From Sideroxydans sp. CL21 (GTDB lineage: Bacteria; Pseudomonadota; Gammaproteobacteria; Burkholderiales; Gallionellaceae), in NCBI RefSeq assembly GCF_902459525.1, contig NZ_LR699166.1, positions 2,616,501-2,680,500 of the forward strand: a stretch of DNA of 64,000 bases, given 5' to 3'. Below, piece by piece: positions 1-8,536 of this stretch; the first letter of the stretch is position 1; each line of letters begins with the position of its first letter. The position numbers were made by a program, and so were the translations under genes. The notes under the pieces are model-generated. The model did no database searches. It was not told where the DNA came from and saw nothing but the letters and a program-made list of their open reading frames with translations.

Positions 1-744
1 TCCTGCTTCGCTGATATAGCCTGTCTTGCTGATACCGATCTCCCATTGGGAGTTCCTCACCAGGGGATTGGTATTGCTGAAATGCAACGTACGGCGCTCG
101 TCCACTTGCACAATGTGAGAACCCGTCGTGGTGCAGCGCTGGATATCCGGGTAGCCCTGCGCTGCCATGACCATTTTGACCAGATCCTGCGCAGTCGAAA
201 CATTGGTGCTGGTCAATCCTGTCGGGTCAAAGAAATGGGTCGAATTCATTCCCAATTCGCGCGCCTTGGCGTTCATCATCGCCAGCATCACCGGAGTTCC
301 ACCCGGATAGGTGCGCGCCAAAGCTGCGGCTGCACGATTCTCGGAAGCCATCAAAGCCAGCTTGATCAGTTCTTCACGCGTCAACGTCATGCCGTTGCGC
401 ATGCGTGATCGTGTCCCTTTCAAATGATCCCGGTCTTCCGCACTGATGCTGATCAGTTCGTCCATCGGCAGTTTTGCATCCAGGACCACCATTGCCGTCA
501 TCAGTTTGGTGATGGATGCAATGGGCACGACATTTTCGGAGTTCTTGGAATAGATCGGGCGCTGATCCTGCTCATCATAGATCATGGCGATGGCAGACTG
601 CAGCCTTGGAGCCGGCATACGACTGTATGCTGCGCTGGCTGACTGGTCGTCGCGCACTATCGTCGTGTCAGTGCCTTCATTGTCAGCTGCATGTGCCAGC
701 AACACATGACCGAGCAAAGCCAGCATGATGATCTTTTTACGCAT
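1..744 (-). CDS. pbpG: D-alanyl-D-alanine endopeptidase (PBP7 type), C-terminus cut by window edge
   Basis: Periplasmic serine peptidase of the S11 family that cuts D-Ala-meso-DAP cross-links in murein. My translation of the complement gives 248 residues starting MRKKIIMLALLGHVLLAHAA, a signal peptide. All three active-site motifs are visible: SITK at 77-80 (nucleophile Ser), SEN at 134-136 and KTG at 240-242. The E. coli homologue is about 310 residues, so about 60 residues lie beyond base 1. The family assignment is firm; PBP7 rather than a DacA-type carboxypeptidase is inferred from overall resemblance. It lies 70 bp downstream of the ABC exporter on the same strand. Confidence 0.88.
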   Translation of the reverse strand, partial: MRKKIIMLALLGHVLLAHAADNEGTDTTIVRDDQSASAAYSRMPAPRLQSAIAMIYDEQDQRPIYSKNSENVVPIASITKLMTAMVVLDAKLPMDELISISAEDRDHLKGTRSRMRNGMTLTREELIKLALMASENRAAAALARTYPGGTPVMLAMMNAKARELGMNSTHFFDPTGLTSTNVSTAQDLVKMVMAAQGYPDIQRCTTTGSHIVQVDERRTLHFSNTNPLVRNSQWEIGISKTGYISEAG

Positions 745-814
745 GATTCCCCTTTGATTCTTGAATATGACTCGGAGGATACCTTAAAAAATCAATAAGA
801 TTCAACGAGTGTGA

Positions 815-2701
815 CTAAATGGCCAAAGGCTCTTCCTGCTGCTGCAAGGCCCACATCTGGGCATAAATTCCCTGTTTTTCCAATAAGTTACGATGTGTTC
901 CGCGCTCGATAATACGGCCTTTGTCCATCACAAGAATCTGATGAGCGTCAACGATAGTCGACAGACGGTGGGCAATTACCAGCGTGGTACGGTTCTGGGC
1001 GATGTTGCGCAACTCGTCCTGTATGGCTTTTTCGGACTTGGAATCCAGAGCCGAAGTCGCCTCGTCAAAGATAAGTATCGCCGGATTTTTGAGGATGGCA
1101 CGGGCGATGGCGACACGCTGCTTCTCCCCGCATGAAAGCTTCAGTCCGCGTTCTCCCACCATGGAATCGTAACCCTGCGGCAGGGATTCGATGAATGTAT
1201 GGATATGTGCCGACTGTGCGGCAGAAATCACTTCCGCGCGGGTGGCATTCGGTCGACCGTAGGCTATGTTGTAATAGATGGTGTCGTTAAACAGCACGGT
1301 ATCCTGGGGCACGATACCGATGGCCGCGCGCAGGCTCGTCTGTGTTACGTTGCGGATATCTTGTCCGTCTATCGAGATGCCTCCCCCATTCACATCGTAG
1401 AAACGGAACAGCAGGCGCGACAGGGTGGATTTGCCCGCCCCGCTAGCGCCCACCACCGCGATCGTGTGTCCTGAAGGAATATCGAAGCTGACATCGTGCA
1501 ATATCTCGCGCGCCGGATCGTACGAGAAATTGACGTGCTCGAAGCGCACCCCCGACACGTTACTGACGAAGTCAGCCGTTTGCGGGAGGGGGTGCGATGC
1601 GGCCACTCCCGCACTCGTCGGCTCCGCCGCACCGTGTCGTGGCCGCACTGCAGCACCGTTCAACCTGAGCGGCAGTGCATGCTGCGCATCCTGCACTTCT
1701 CGATTCACGTCCAGCAGACGGAACATCTTCTCCATATCGGCCAGGGCGTTCTTGATTTCACGGTAGACGAAGCCCAGAAAATGCAGCGGCATGTAGAGCT
1801 GCAGCATGTAGACGTTGACCAGAACCAAGTCGCCGATGGTCATGGTGCCCTTCACGACCCCGTCCGCCGCCAGCAGCATGAGCAGAGTCACGCCGATGGC
1901 GATGATGATGCTCTGCCCGGCATTGAGCGTCGCCAGCGAAGTCTGGTTGCGCACAGCAGAGACTTCCCAGCGTTGCATCTGTTCGTCGTAACGCTCGACT
2001 TCGAAATTTTCATTGCCGAAGTACTTGACCGTCTCGTAATTGATCAGACTGTCGATGGCGCGCGTGTTGGCTTTTGAATCCATGTCGTTCATGGTACGGC
2101 GGAACACCATGCGCCATTCGGTGATGGTCAGGGTAAAAGCGATGTAGAGCACCAGCGTGGCAAACGTGATGATGGCAAACCACGGGTTGTATTTGTAAAA
2201 CAGGACACCCGCCACCAGACCTATCTCCAACAGCGTCGGCAGGATGTTGAACAACAGGAAGGTAAGCAGGAAACTGATGCCGCGCGTACCGCGTTCGATG
2301 TCGCGCGACACTCCGCCGGTTTGCCGTTCCAGATGAAAACGCAAACTCAGGCTGTGCAGGTGCTCAAAAACCTGCAGGGCAACCCGCCTGATGGCACGTT
2401 GCGTGACCTTGGCAAACAGGGCATCGCGCAACTCACCGAAAAGCGTACTGAACAACCGCAACAAACCATAGCCCACGACCAAAAACACCGGAATGGCAAG
2501 CATCGCCTTGGGCTTGCCCATTGCATCCACGATAGACTTGAGCACGAGCGGCACAGCGACGTTGGTCAATTTGGCCAGCACCAACAGCACGATCACCGCC
2601 GCCACACGGACTTTGAATTCCATTAGATAGGGGAGCATGCTGCGAATGACCCGCCAATCGGTGCGCGTTGGGGCGGATGAAGAACTCGAATAATGTTTCA
2701 T
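815..2701 (-). CDS. Atm1/HMT1-type ABC exporter (fused permease-ATPase) with in-frame palindromic insert
   Basis: Half-transporter of 628 residues: an N-terminal six-helix exporter domain (about 25-335), a linker, and a C-terminal nucleotide-binding domain (from about 385). It resembles the Atm1/ABCB7 family, which exports glutathione-linked sulfur or metal species from the cytosol. Walker A (GASGAGKST), the Q-loop (VPQDT), Walker B (ILIFDEATSALD) and the H-loop (IAHRLST) are present. The ABC signature reads LSCGE (residues 522-526) instead of LSGGE. Residues about 352-381 are encoded by a 90-bp palindromic repeat also found in folK, and this makes the protein about 30 residues longer than relatives. 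It is followed by pbpG. Confidence 0.9.
   Translation of the reverse strand: MKHYSSSSSAPTRTDWRVIRSMLPYLMEFKVRVAAVIVLLVLAKLTNVAVPLVLKSIVDAMGKPKAMLAIPVFLVVGYGLLRLFSTLFGELRDALFAKVTQRAIRRVALQVFEHLHSLSLRFHLERQTGGVSRDIERGTRGISFLLTFLLFNILPTLLEIGLVAGVLFYKYNPWFAIITFATLVLYIAFTLTITEWRMVFRRTMNDMDSKANTRAIDSLINYETVKYFGNENFEVERYDEQMQRWEVSAVRNQTSLATLNAGQSIIIAIGVTLLMLLAADGVVKGTMTIGDLVLVNVYMLQLYMPLHFLGFVYREIKNALADMEKMFRLLDVNREVQDAQHALPLRLNGAAVRPRHGAAEPTSAGVAASHPLPQTADFVSNVSGVRFEHVNFSYDPAREILHDVSFDIPSGHTIAVVGASGAGKSTLSRLLFRFYDVNGGGISIDGQDIRNVTQTSLRAAIGIVPQDTVLFNDTIYYNIAYGRPNATRAEVISAAQSAHIHTFIESLPQGYDSMVGERGLKLSCGEKQRVAIARAILKNPAILIFDEATSALDSKSEKAIQDELRNIAQNRTTLVIAHRLSTIVDAHQILVMDKGRIIERGTHRNLLEKQGIYAQMWALQQQEEPLAI
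1559..1648 (+). repeat. Palindromic element copy A1, in frame inside the ABC exporter
   Basis: This 90-bp unit begins GTTACTGACGAAG and ends GTGGCCGCAC. By hand alignment it matches 33055-33144 (opposite window strand) at about 74 of 90 positions without gaps. It holds nested inverted repeats: TGCGGGAG with CTCCCGCA, and GCGGCCAC with GTGGCCGC. The host gene reads the reverse of the unit, with no stop, as residues about 352-381 between the membrane and ATPase domains. It is probably a REP/MITE-like mobile hairpin domesticated as a linker. Confidence 0.8.
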
Positions 2702-2753
2702 CTGGGCATTACATTAAATGACAGCAGGCATTATAGCCTGCCGCCCTCCTCCC

Positions 2754-2782
2754 AAAAAAATGGGCATCCGCGAGGATGCCCA
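2754..2782 (-). terminator. Intrinsic terminator of the candidate sRNA
   Basis: The 9-bp stem TGGGCATCC / GGATGCCCA with a GCGA tetraloop (2761-2782) is followed on the minus strand by seven T (2760-2754). It ends leftward transcription from glk or the sRNA promoter before the ABC exporter. Confidence 0.85.
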
Positions 2783-2835
2783 AATACAGGAGGAGATACA
2801 TGAAAGCGGTGAGTGGAGCCTCGAGTCCGCCCTCG
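2754..2835 (-). ncRNA. Candidate sigma-54-dependent small RNA with anti-Shine-Dalgarno motif
   Basis: An intergenic transcript of about 82 nt is predicted from a -24/-12 promoter (2846-2862) and an intrinsic terminator (2754-2782). The predicted start is near 2835. The 5' part can fold through CGAG/CTCG. The middle is CU-rich and contains CUCCUCCU (2788-2795), complementary to Shine-Dalgarno sequences. The 3' end is a 9-bp hairpin followed by seven U. A dyad of NtrC type lies about 90-110 bp upstream of the start. No protein-coding capacity is apparent. By analogy with CU-rich trans-acting sRNAs, it may block ribosome binding on target mRNAs when nitrogen is limiting. Expression is untested. 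Confidence 0.6.
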
Positions 2836-2845
2836 GATAATTTAT

Positions 2846-2862
2846 AGCAAGCACCATGCCAA
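2846..2862 (-). promoter_or_regulatory. Sigma-54 (-24/-12) promoter
   Basis: On the minus strand the sequence is TTGGCATGGTGCTTGCT. This fits TTGGCAyG-N4-TTGCw, with GG and GC exactly ten bases apart. It points away from glk into the sRNA candidate. I see no sigma-70 hexamers at proper spacing here. Confidence 0.65.
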
Positions 2863-2945
2863 TCTTGCTTAGCCTTGATTCAAAAAGGATTATGCCTTTG
2901 CGGAATGAAGGATGTTGAAATGAACTGCTCCAAAATGTCGCCTAA

Positions 2946-2962
2946 TGCACCTCCGCCGTGCA
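2946..2962. promoter_or_regulatory. NtrC-type enhancer dyad
   Basis: TGCACCTCCGCCGTGCA has perfect TGCAC arms separated by seven bases, the known NtrC half-site geometry. It lies just after the glk stop, about 110 bp upstream of the predicted sRNA start, the usual enhancer distance for a sigma-54 promoter. Confidence 0.5.
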
Positions 2963-3943
2963 TCATTCCGGGCGTGTAGCGCGGAGTGCCGGACCATATA
3001 ATGCAGCCCGCTCGTTCAAAATGACCCGCACCGGCATCGCCTCCAGCACATGGCGCATTCGTCCTTTGCCGAGGAATGCCTCAATGAACGTGCCGCGCTG
3101 CAACATCGGCAATATCTTGGGCGCGATGCCGCCCCCAACATACATTCCACCGCGGCTCATGGCCTTCAGCGCGAGATTGCCTGCCTCCGCGCCATAAAAT
3201 TGCACAAAGCGATCCATCGTCTCGATACAGATATCATCACTACCAACCGCAGCAGCCCTGGAAATTGCGGCTGCCGCATCTCCCGCCCGCATTTCATCGG
3301 ACAACCACGGTGGCACGGCTGATTTGCGGTAGGCGCACAAAAACTGATGCAGTTCGACCAGCCCCATGCCGGAGACGATGCGCTCCCAACTGACATGCCC
3401 GTACAGGCGCTGCAAATATCGCAACAAATCGATTTCCAGATCGTCTTGCGGACAGAAACTGGTGTGCCCCCCTTCCGTGGCAAAGGGATGGTGCCGTTGC
3501 CCGTCCCAATAAAGGCCCGCTTCACCCAGTCCCGTTCCGGCGGCGATGATGGCGGCATTGCCTCGGGCATCTGCGTCTCCTTGCTGCAAGCTCGACAGGT
3601 CTGCATCTCCCAGAGCCGCGAGTCCGCAGGCGATGGATTCCAGATCGTTAAGTAATGTGCAAACCTTGAAACCAAAGCGCTGCTGCAATACGTCAGCGTC
3701 GATGTACCAAGGCAGATTGGTGGTGCGTACAGCCCTGCCCTGCACCGGCCCGGCTATGCCGAATGCCGCATGCGCAGGCACTTGCATGCCTGTCAGAAAA
3801 TCCGCCAGCAGAGTCTCAAAAGTGGCGAAGTCGCGACTGGGATAGATGATCTCTCGCTCGATACTCACCCGAGTACCGACGACCCGGACGATTGCGAGTC
3901 GCGTCTTGGTTCCCCCGATGTCGCCTGCGACTGCCCTGCTCAT
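2963..3943 (-). CDS. glk: Glucokinase
   Basis: ATP-dependent glucose phosphorylation to glucose-6-phosphate in the cytosol. The 326 residues begin with the phosphate-binding motif GDIGGTKTRLA (about 7-17) and include AAGTGLGEAGL. Length and motifs fit the bacterial glucokinase (Glk) family rather than ROK repressors. The start overlaps the glgP stop by four bases (ATGA), so the two are translationally coupled. Together they would convert glycogen to glucose-1-phosphate and recover free glucose. Confidence 0.9.
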   Translation of the reverse strand: MSRAVAGDIGGTKTRLAIVRVVGTRVSIEREIIYPSRDFATFETLLADFLTGMQVPAHAAFGIAGPVQGRAVRTTNLPWYIDADVLQQRFGFKVCTLLNDLESIACGLAALGDADLSSLQQGDADARGNAAIIAAGTGLGEAGLYWDGQRHHPFATEGGHTSFCPQDDLEIDLLRYLQRLYGHVSWERIVSGMGLVELHQFLCAYRKSAVPPWLSDEMRAGDAAAAISRAAAVGSDDICIETMDRFVQFYGAEAGNLALKAMSRGGMYVGGGIAPKILPMLQRGTFIEAFLGKGRMRHVLEAMPVRVILNERAALYGPALRATRPE

Positions 3944-6426
3944 GGAATATCGATCTTTCCTGTCGGTTCTATCGGAGCGACATGCCAGATGCGTTCTGCA
4001 TATTCGCGTATGGTACGGTCACTGGAAAACTTCCCCATTGCGGCCACGTTGAGGATGGCGCGCCTCGCCCATTCATTCTGGTCGCGAAACAACTCTCTCA
4101 CCTTGTCCTGGCAGGCAACATAGGAAGCGTAGTCTGCAAGCACCAGGAAACGGTCGCGTGTGAGCAGCTCATCGACGATATCCCGATATCGCCCGGCATC
4201 GTCCGGACAGAAATAGCCCGACGCAACCATATCCAGTGCCTGTTTCAACTCTGCATTGCCGTCGTAATATCCGCGGGGGTCGTAACCCTGCCTATGCAGC
4301 ATTGCGACTTCCTCGGCAGTCAGGCCGAACAGGAAGAAATTCTCCGCACCTGCCTCATCGCGTATCTCGATGTTGGCGCCGTCCAGCGTGCCAATGGTGA
4401 GCGCCCCGTTCAACGACAACTTCATGTTGCCTGTGCCCGAAGCCTCGGTACCGGCAGTGGATATCTGTTCGGAAAGATCGGCAGCCGGCACAATGTGCTC
4501 GGCTTTCGATACATCATAGTTGGGTATGAACACGAGCTTCAGTTTGCCGCCCATCTGCTGGTCGTTGTTGACAATATCCGCGACATCGTTGATCAGCCGG
4601 ATGATGAGTTTGGCCATCGCATAGCCGGGTGCCGCCTTGCCCGCGAAGATCACGGTACGCGGTACGAAATCGGAATGGACGCCGCTACGGATCCGGTTAT
4701 ACAAGGTGATGACATGCAACACGTTGAGCATCTGCCGCTTGTATTCGTGTATGCGTTTGACCTGGATATCGAACAGCGAAGCGGGATCGACCTCGATACC
4801 GAGCTTCTTTCTTATCAGCCCCGCCAAGCGTTCCTTGTTCGCCAGTTTGACGGCACGGAACTGCTGCTGAAACCCGGCCTCATCCGCATACTCGTGCAAT
4901 CTCTTTAATTGGTCGAGGTTGGTCAGCCATTCGTTCCCGATCCGTTCGGTGATCAGCCTGGCCAGGCCCGGATTGGCCTGGTTTAGCCAGCGGCGCGGCG
5001 TGACGCCATTGGTGATATTGATGATTTTGCCCGGCGAAACGCGTTCGAAGTCGGCAAAAATAGTGCGTTTCATCAGTTCGGTGTGCAGTGCGGCAACTCC
5101 GTTCACCGTGTGGCTGCCGATGATGGCAAGATGGGACATGCGCACATGGCGGCCATCGCGCTCGTCGATGATGGACAAGCGTTGCAACAAGTCGCCATCG
5201 CCGGGAAACTGGTGCATCACCTGCTGCAAAAAGCGGTGGTTGATCTCGTAGATGATCTGCATGTGCCGCGGCAACAGGCTCTCTATCATCGCCACCGGCC
5301 AGGTTTCCAGCGCCTCAGGCATCAGCGTGTGGTTGGTGTAGGAAAAGATGCGGGTAGTCAGACTCCACGCCTGATCCCATGTCTGGTGATGGACATCGAC
5401 CATCAGGCGCATCAACTCTGCAACGGCGATGGACGGATGCGTATCGTTCAGTTGCACTGCCAGTTTTTCCGGCAGTAGATCCCAGCTGTCGTGGTTCTTC
5501 TTGAAGCGGAACAGCATGTCCTGCAGCGAAGCACTGACGAAGAAATACTGCTGCTTCAAGCGAAGTCCGCGCCCCATCTCATTGGAGTCATTCGGATACA
5601 GTACCTTGGACAGATTCTCCGACTCGTTCTTGTCGGCGACGGCCTGAATGTAGTTACCTTGGTTGAAATAGCGCAAATCGAAATCGCGCGAGGACTTCGC
5701 CGCCCACAAGCGCATGTTGTTGACCGTCTTGCCGCCATAGCCGGGGACCGGGGTGTCATAGGCCATCGCCATCACATCATCGGTATCGACCCAGTGATGT
5801 CGCAATAGACCGTTTTCATGCTTGTACTCCACCACGCAGCCGTGGAACTTGACCGGGTACAACAATTCGGGACGTGGGAACTCCCACGGATTGCCGTAAC
5901 GCAGCCAGTTGTCCGGATGTTCCATCTGTACGCCGTTTTCAATGCTCTGGCGGAACATGCCGTATTCGTAGCGAATGCCATAGCCGTAGCAAGGCAGGTC
6001 TAGCGTAGCCATGGAATCGAGGAAGCATGCAGCCAAACGGCCGAGTCCGCCGTTGCCCAGCGCCGCGTCGGTCTCGATCTCGGAGATCGCCTCGAATTCA
6101 AGTCCCAATTCAAAGAGAGCAGCCTTGCATTGCTCTTCGATGCCCAGATTGAGCATGGCATTGCTGAGCGTACGCCCCATCAGGAATTCAAGGGACAGGT
6201 AGTAAGTGCGCTTGACGTCCTGCTCGTAATAACGTTGCATGGTTTCCATCCAGCGCTCTACCAGGCGGTCACGCACGGTCAGCGCCGTGATCTGGAACCA
6301 GTCGAACGTGGTGGCATCGGTGTGGTATTTGCTGCTGGTGTAGATCAGGTGATCGACAAGCGAGTCTTCAATCGCCTCCTTGTTCATGCCCGCGTTTCGA
6401 TGTTGCGGTGCCGCTTTGCTTCTCAT
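3940..6426 (-). CDS. glgP: Glycogen/maltodextrin phosphorylase
   Basis: PLP-dependent GT35 enzyme releasing glucose-1-phosphate from alpha-1,4-glucans. The PLP-lysine motif EASGTGNMKLSLNGA and the downstream GTLDGANIEI are intact. I start at the ATG at 6426 (828 residues), preceded by GGGGAAAGCG, rather than at an in-frame TTG at 6471 that lacks a ribosome site. The size matches the family (about 800-830). It is the first gene of a two-gene operon with glk. Confidence 0.93.
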   Translation of the reverse strand: MRSKAAPQHRNAGMNKEAIEDSLVDHLIYTSSKYHTDATTFDWFQITALTVRDRLVERWMETMQRYYEQDVKRTYYLSLEFLMGRTLSNAMLNLGIEEQCKAALFELGLEFEAISEIETDAALGNGGLGRLAACFLDSMATLDLPCYGYGIRYEYGMFRQSIENGVQMEHPDNWLRYGNPWEFPRPELLYPVKFHGCVVEYKHENGLLRHHWVDTDDVMAMAYDTPVPGYGGKTVNNMRLWAAKSSRDFDLRYFNQGNYIQAVADKNESENLSKVLYPNDSNEMGRGLRLKQQYFFVSASLQDMLFRFKKNHDSWDLLPEKLAVQLNDTHPSIAVAELMRLMVDVHHQTWDQAWSLTTRIFSYTNHTLMPEALETWPVAMIESLLPRHMQIIYEINHRFLQQVMHQFPGDGDLLQRLSIIDERDGRHVRMSHLAIIGSHTVNGVAALHTELMKRTIFADFERVSPGKIINITNGVTPRRWLNQANPGLARLITERIGNEWLTNLDQLKRLHEYADEAGFQQQFRAVKLANKERLAGLIRKKLGIEVDPASLFDIQVKRIHEYKRQMLNVLHVITLYNRIRSGVHSDFVPRTVIFAGKAAPGYAMAKLIIRLINDVADIVNNDQQMGGKLKLVFIPNYDVSKAEHIVPAADLSEQISTAGTEASGTGNMKLSLNGALTIGTLDGANIEIRDEAGAENFFLFGLTAEEVAMLHRQGYDPRGYYDGNAELKQALDMVASGYFCPDDAGRYRDIVDELLTRDRFLVLADYASYVACQDKVRELFRDQNEWARRAILNVAAMGKFSSDRTIREYAERIWHVAPIEPTGKIDIP

Positions 6427-6572
6427 CGCTTTCCCCGTGTGGTGTGCAAGCGTTAGTTGGATGTGAGACAACTCTCGTCCGGATTCTCCGCGCGGCGCAA
6501 GGCAGTGTCAATTCGGGGAGCGAAGCCGGTTGCTTTGCCGCTGCGAACCGACGATTCCTTTCGCCAGTTCCA

Positions 6573-7739
6573 TCAGTGCCTCTTGGAGAGGCCCAGAACT
6601 CCAATGATGAAACGTATCAGTCCGTAACTCATCAGTGACAAAAAGCGCGTGGCGAGGTTGGGGCGAGCAAGATTCACACGCCGTCCATCGCGCTTGACGG
6701 AATCCATAAGACTGCCGAGCAAATCACCGGCAAAACCCGCGTCATTGACGGCCAGGTTTGCCTCGCGCGCCAACAACAGGCTGAACGGATCGATATTGAA
6801 AGAGCCTACCGTCGCCCACTCGCCATCAATGACCGCGACTTTGGCGTGCAAATAACTGGCGTGATATTCGTAAATCTCCACGCCCGCATCAAGCAAGCGC
6901 CCGTACAAGGCAAGGGTCGCATAATGCTGCAAGCGGTATTCCACTTTGCCCTGCACCACCACTACCACACGCACGCCGCGCCGCGCCGCATGAATCAGTG
7001 ACCGTAGAAACAGGCGCCCCGGAAGAAAGTAGGCGTTGGCGATGACAACCTCGCGTTTTGAACCCGTAATGGCTTTGAGGTAGGTGCGCTCGATGTCGCG
7101 CCGATGCCGCACGTTGTCGCGCAATACCAGTTTTACATTGGAATCCGGGCGCTGTTTGACCCGATACAGGCGCCATCCCTCTTCCTTGACGCGCTTGCGG
7201 AATGCAGCCCAGGACACCATCTCCCACAGGCGCTGCATCACTGCCTGCACTTCGCCCGCAAGCTCCCCCTGTATTCTCACTGCGTAATCCAGACGCGGTG
7301 CATCGAAGTCCAGTTTCGCGGGAATATCGTGGATGATGTTGATGCCGCCAACGAAAGCCACTTTCCCATCCATTACTGCGAGCTTGCGATGCATGCGCCG
7401 CAGGCGGCGCATGCGGCTACGGCGCATGGTAAAAGGTGAAATCTCGCGCCTGAACCATTGCACTTCCACCCCTGACTTGCGCAAACCATCCACAAAAGAT
7501 GCCGGCAACTCGGCGGAGCCAAAGCCGTCAAGCAATACCCGCACCACCACGCCGCGCTCTGCAGCCTGTTGCAAGGCGAGTCCAACCTGATGCCCGATCA
7601 CATCGGAGGCAAAGATATAACTTTCCAGATAGACGGAATGTTTTGCGGTATCGATATCGGCGCATAGCTGAGGGAAAAATGCCACTCCGTTCTGCAGCAG
7701 CGTCAGTTCGTTGTCCGATACCCGGTGGATACGATTCAT
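6573..7739 (-). CDS. clsB: Cardiolipin synthase B-type phospholipase D protein
   Basis: Membrane-associated PLD-superfamily transferase of 388 residues. It carries two HKD motifs: HRKLAVMDGKVAFVGG in the N-terminal half and HAKVAVIDGEWATVGSFN in the C-terminal half. ClsB-type enzymes make cardiolipin from phosphatidylglycerol and a second phospholipid. The ATG at 7739 overlaps the stop of the preceding EEP gene (ATGA) and has GGAAAG upstream. The pair mirrors the E. coli ybhP-clsB (ybhO) neighbourhood, which supports the assignment. Confidence 0.85.
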   Translation of the reverse strand: MNRIHRVSDNELTLLQNGVAFFPQLCADIDTAKHSVYLESYIFASDVIGHQVGLALQQAAERGVVVRVLLDGFGSAELPASFVDGLRKSGVEVQWFRREISPFTMRRSRMRRLRRMHRKLAVMDGKVAFVGGINIIHDIPAKLDFDAPRLDYAVRIQGELAGEVQAVMQRLWEMVSWAAFRKRVKEEGWRLYRVKQRPDSNVKLVLRDNVRHRRDIERTYLKAITGSKREVVIANAYFLPGRLFLRSLIHAARRGVRVVVVVQGKVEYRLQHYATLALYGRLLDAGVEIYEYHASYLHAKVAVIDGEWATVGSFNIDPFSLLLAREANLAVNDAGFAGDLLGSLMDSVKRDGRRVNLARPNLATRFLSLMSYGLIRFIIGVLGLSKRH

Positions 7740-8479
7740 TGTCTTTCCAATTGCGCGGAAAGCGCGGCGTGGTCGGATAACCGCAGCCATTTACCGCCAA
7801 TATGCACATCGCATCCTTGTACACTGAAACCGCGCACGTAGATGCGGTCCAGCCTGAAGAGCGGGACTCTGGATGGGTAGCTGCGCGCTGGCTTTCCTTC
7901 CTGCAGGTCAAACACGTCTTGCACGCCAAGTTCTTGGGCCAGCGTTAGACTCAGCTGGTTGCGCCAGTCGTTGAAGTCGCCCGCGATGAGCAGCGGGGCT
8001 CCGGAGGGGATCTCGTTCAGGACATATTCGACCAGAGCGCGCATCTGCACGCGCTTCCCCTTGGCGAACAAGCCGAAATGGGCGCACAGGCAATGCACGC
8101 GCAGCCCTTCCATATCCACTTCGCAATGCAACAAGCCACGACTCTCGAAACGATGTGCGGAAACATCCTTGTTGAAAGTCTGCACAATGGGGAAGCGGCT
8201 GAGAATAGCGTTGCCATGATGTCCTTCATCGTATGTCGCATTCATGCCGTAAGCATGGTGCGCCCAAAATTCATCGGCAAGAAACTCATGCTGCGGACCG
8301 GAAGGGTAATCGGCATGACGCTGTACATGACCCGCATGCGCACCCTGCACCTCCTGCAAAAACAGGATGTCGGCATCCAGTTCGCGCAATCGTTCGCGCA
8401 ACTCGTGCAGCACCACGCGGCGATTGAACTGCGAGAAACCTTTATGAATGTTGTAGGTGGCGATCTTGAGCGTGGTCAT
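7736..8479 (-). CDS. Endonuclease/exonuclease/phosphatase family protein (YbhP-like)
   Basis: About 247 residues of the EEP fold: LKIATYNIHKG at the start, FLQEVQGAH (metal-binding Glu), GDFNDWRNQ in the middle and LSDHAALSAQL at the end, which are the four conserved family blocks. Substrate is unknown; neighbours suggest a phospholipid or phosphodiester role alongside ClsB. No candidate start has a strong ribosome site. I use the ATG giving MTTLKIATYN because it matches the domain boundary. Confidence 0.8.
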   Translation of the reverse strand: MTTLKIATYNIHKGFSQFNRRVVLHELRERLRELDADILFLQEVQGAHAGHVQRHADYPSGPQHEFLADEFWAHHAYGMNATYDEGHHGNAILSRFPIVQTFNKDVSAHRFESRGLLHCEVDMEGLRVHCLCAHFGLFAKGKRVQMRALVEYVLNEIPSGAPLLIAGDFNDWRNQLSLTLAQELGVQDVFDLQEGKPARSYPSRVPLFRLDRIYVRGFSVQGCDVHIGGKWLRLSDHAALSAQLERQ

Positions 8480-8536
8480 GCACGCCATTCTACCCAATCA
8501 GCGTTTGAACGTGCGCCAACCTCGCGCCCGGTACTG

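Noticed and set aside
2800-2847. A 15-codon frame with a strong ribosome site on the plus strand (MKAVSGASSPPSDNL)
   Set aside because: It is the exact complement of the sRNA anti-Shine-Dalgarno core, has no promoter on that strand, and ends within the sRNA promoter; more likely a mirror of the sRNA.
4030-4060. GCGGCCACG match to element A in glgP
   Set aside because: Only nine bases, part of the normal coding for VAAMGKFSSDRT in phosphorylase.
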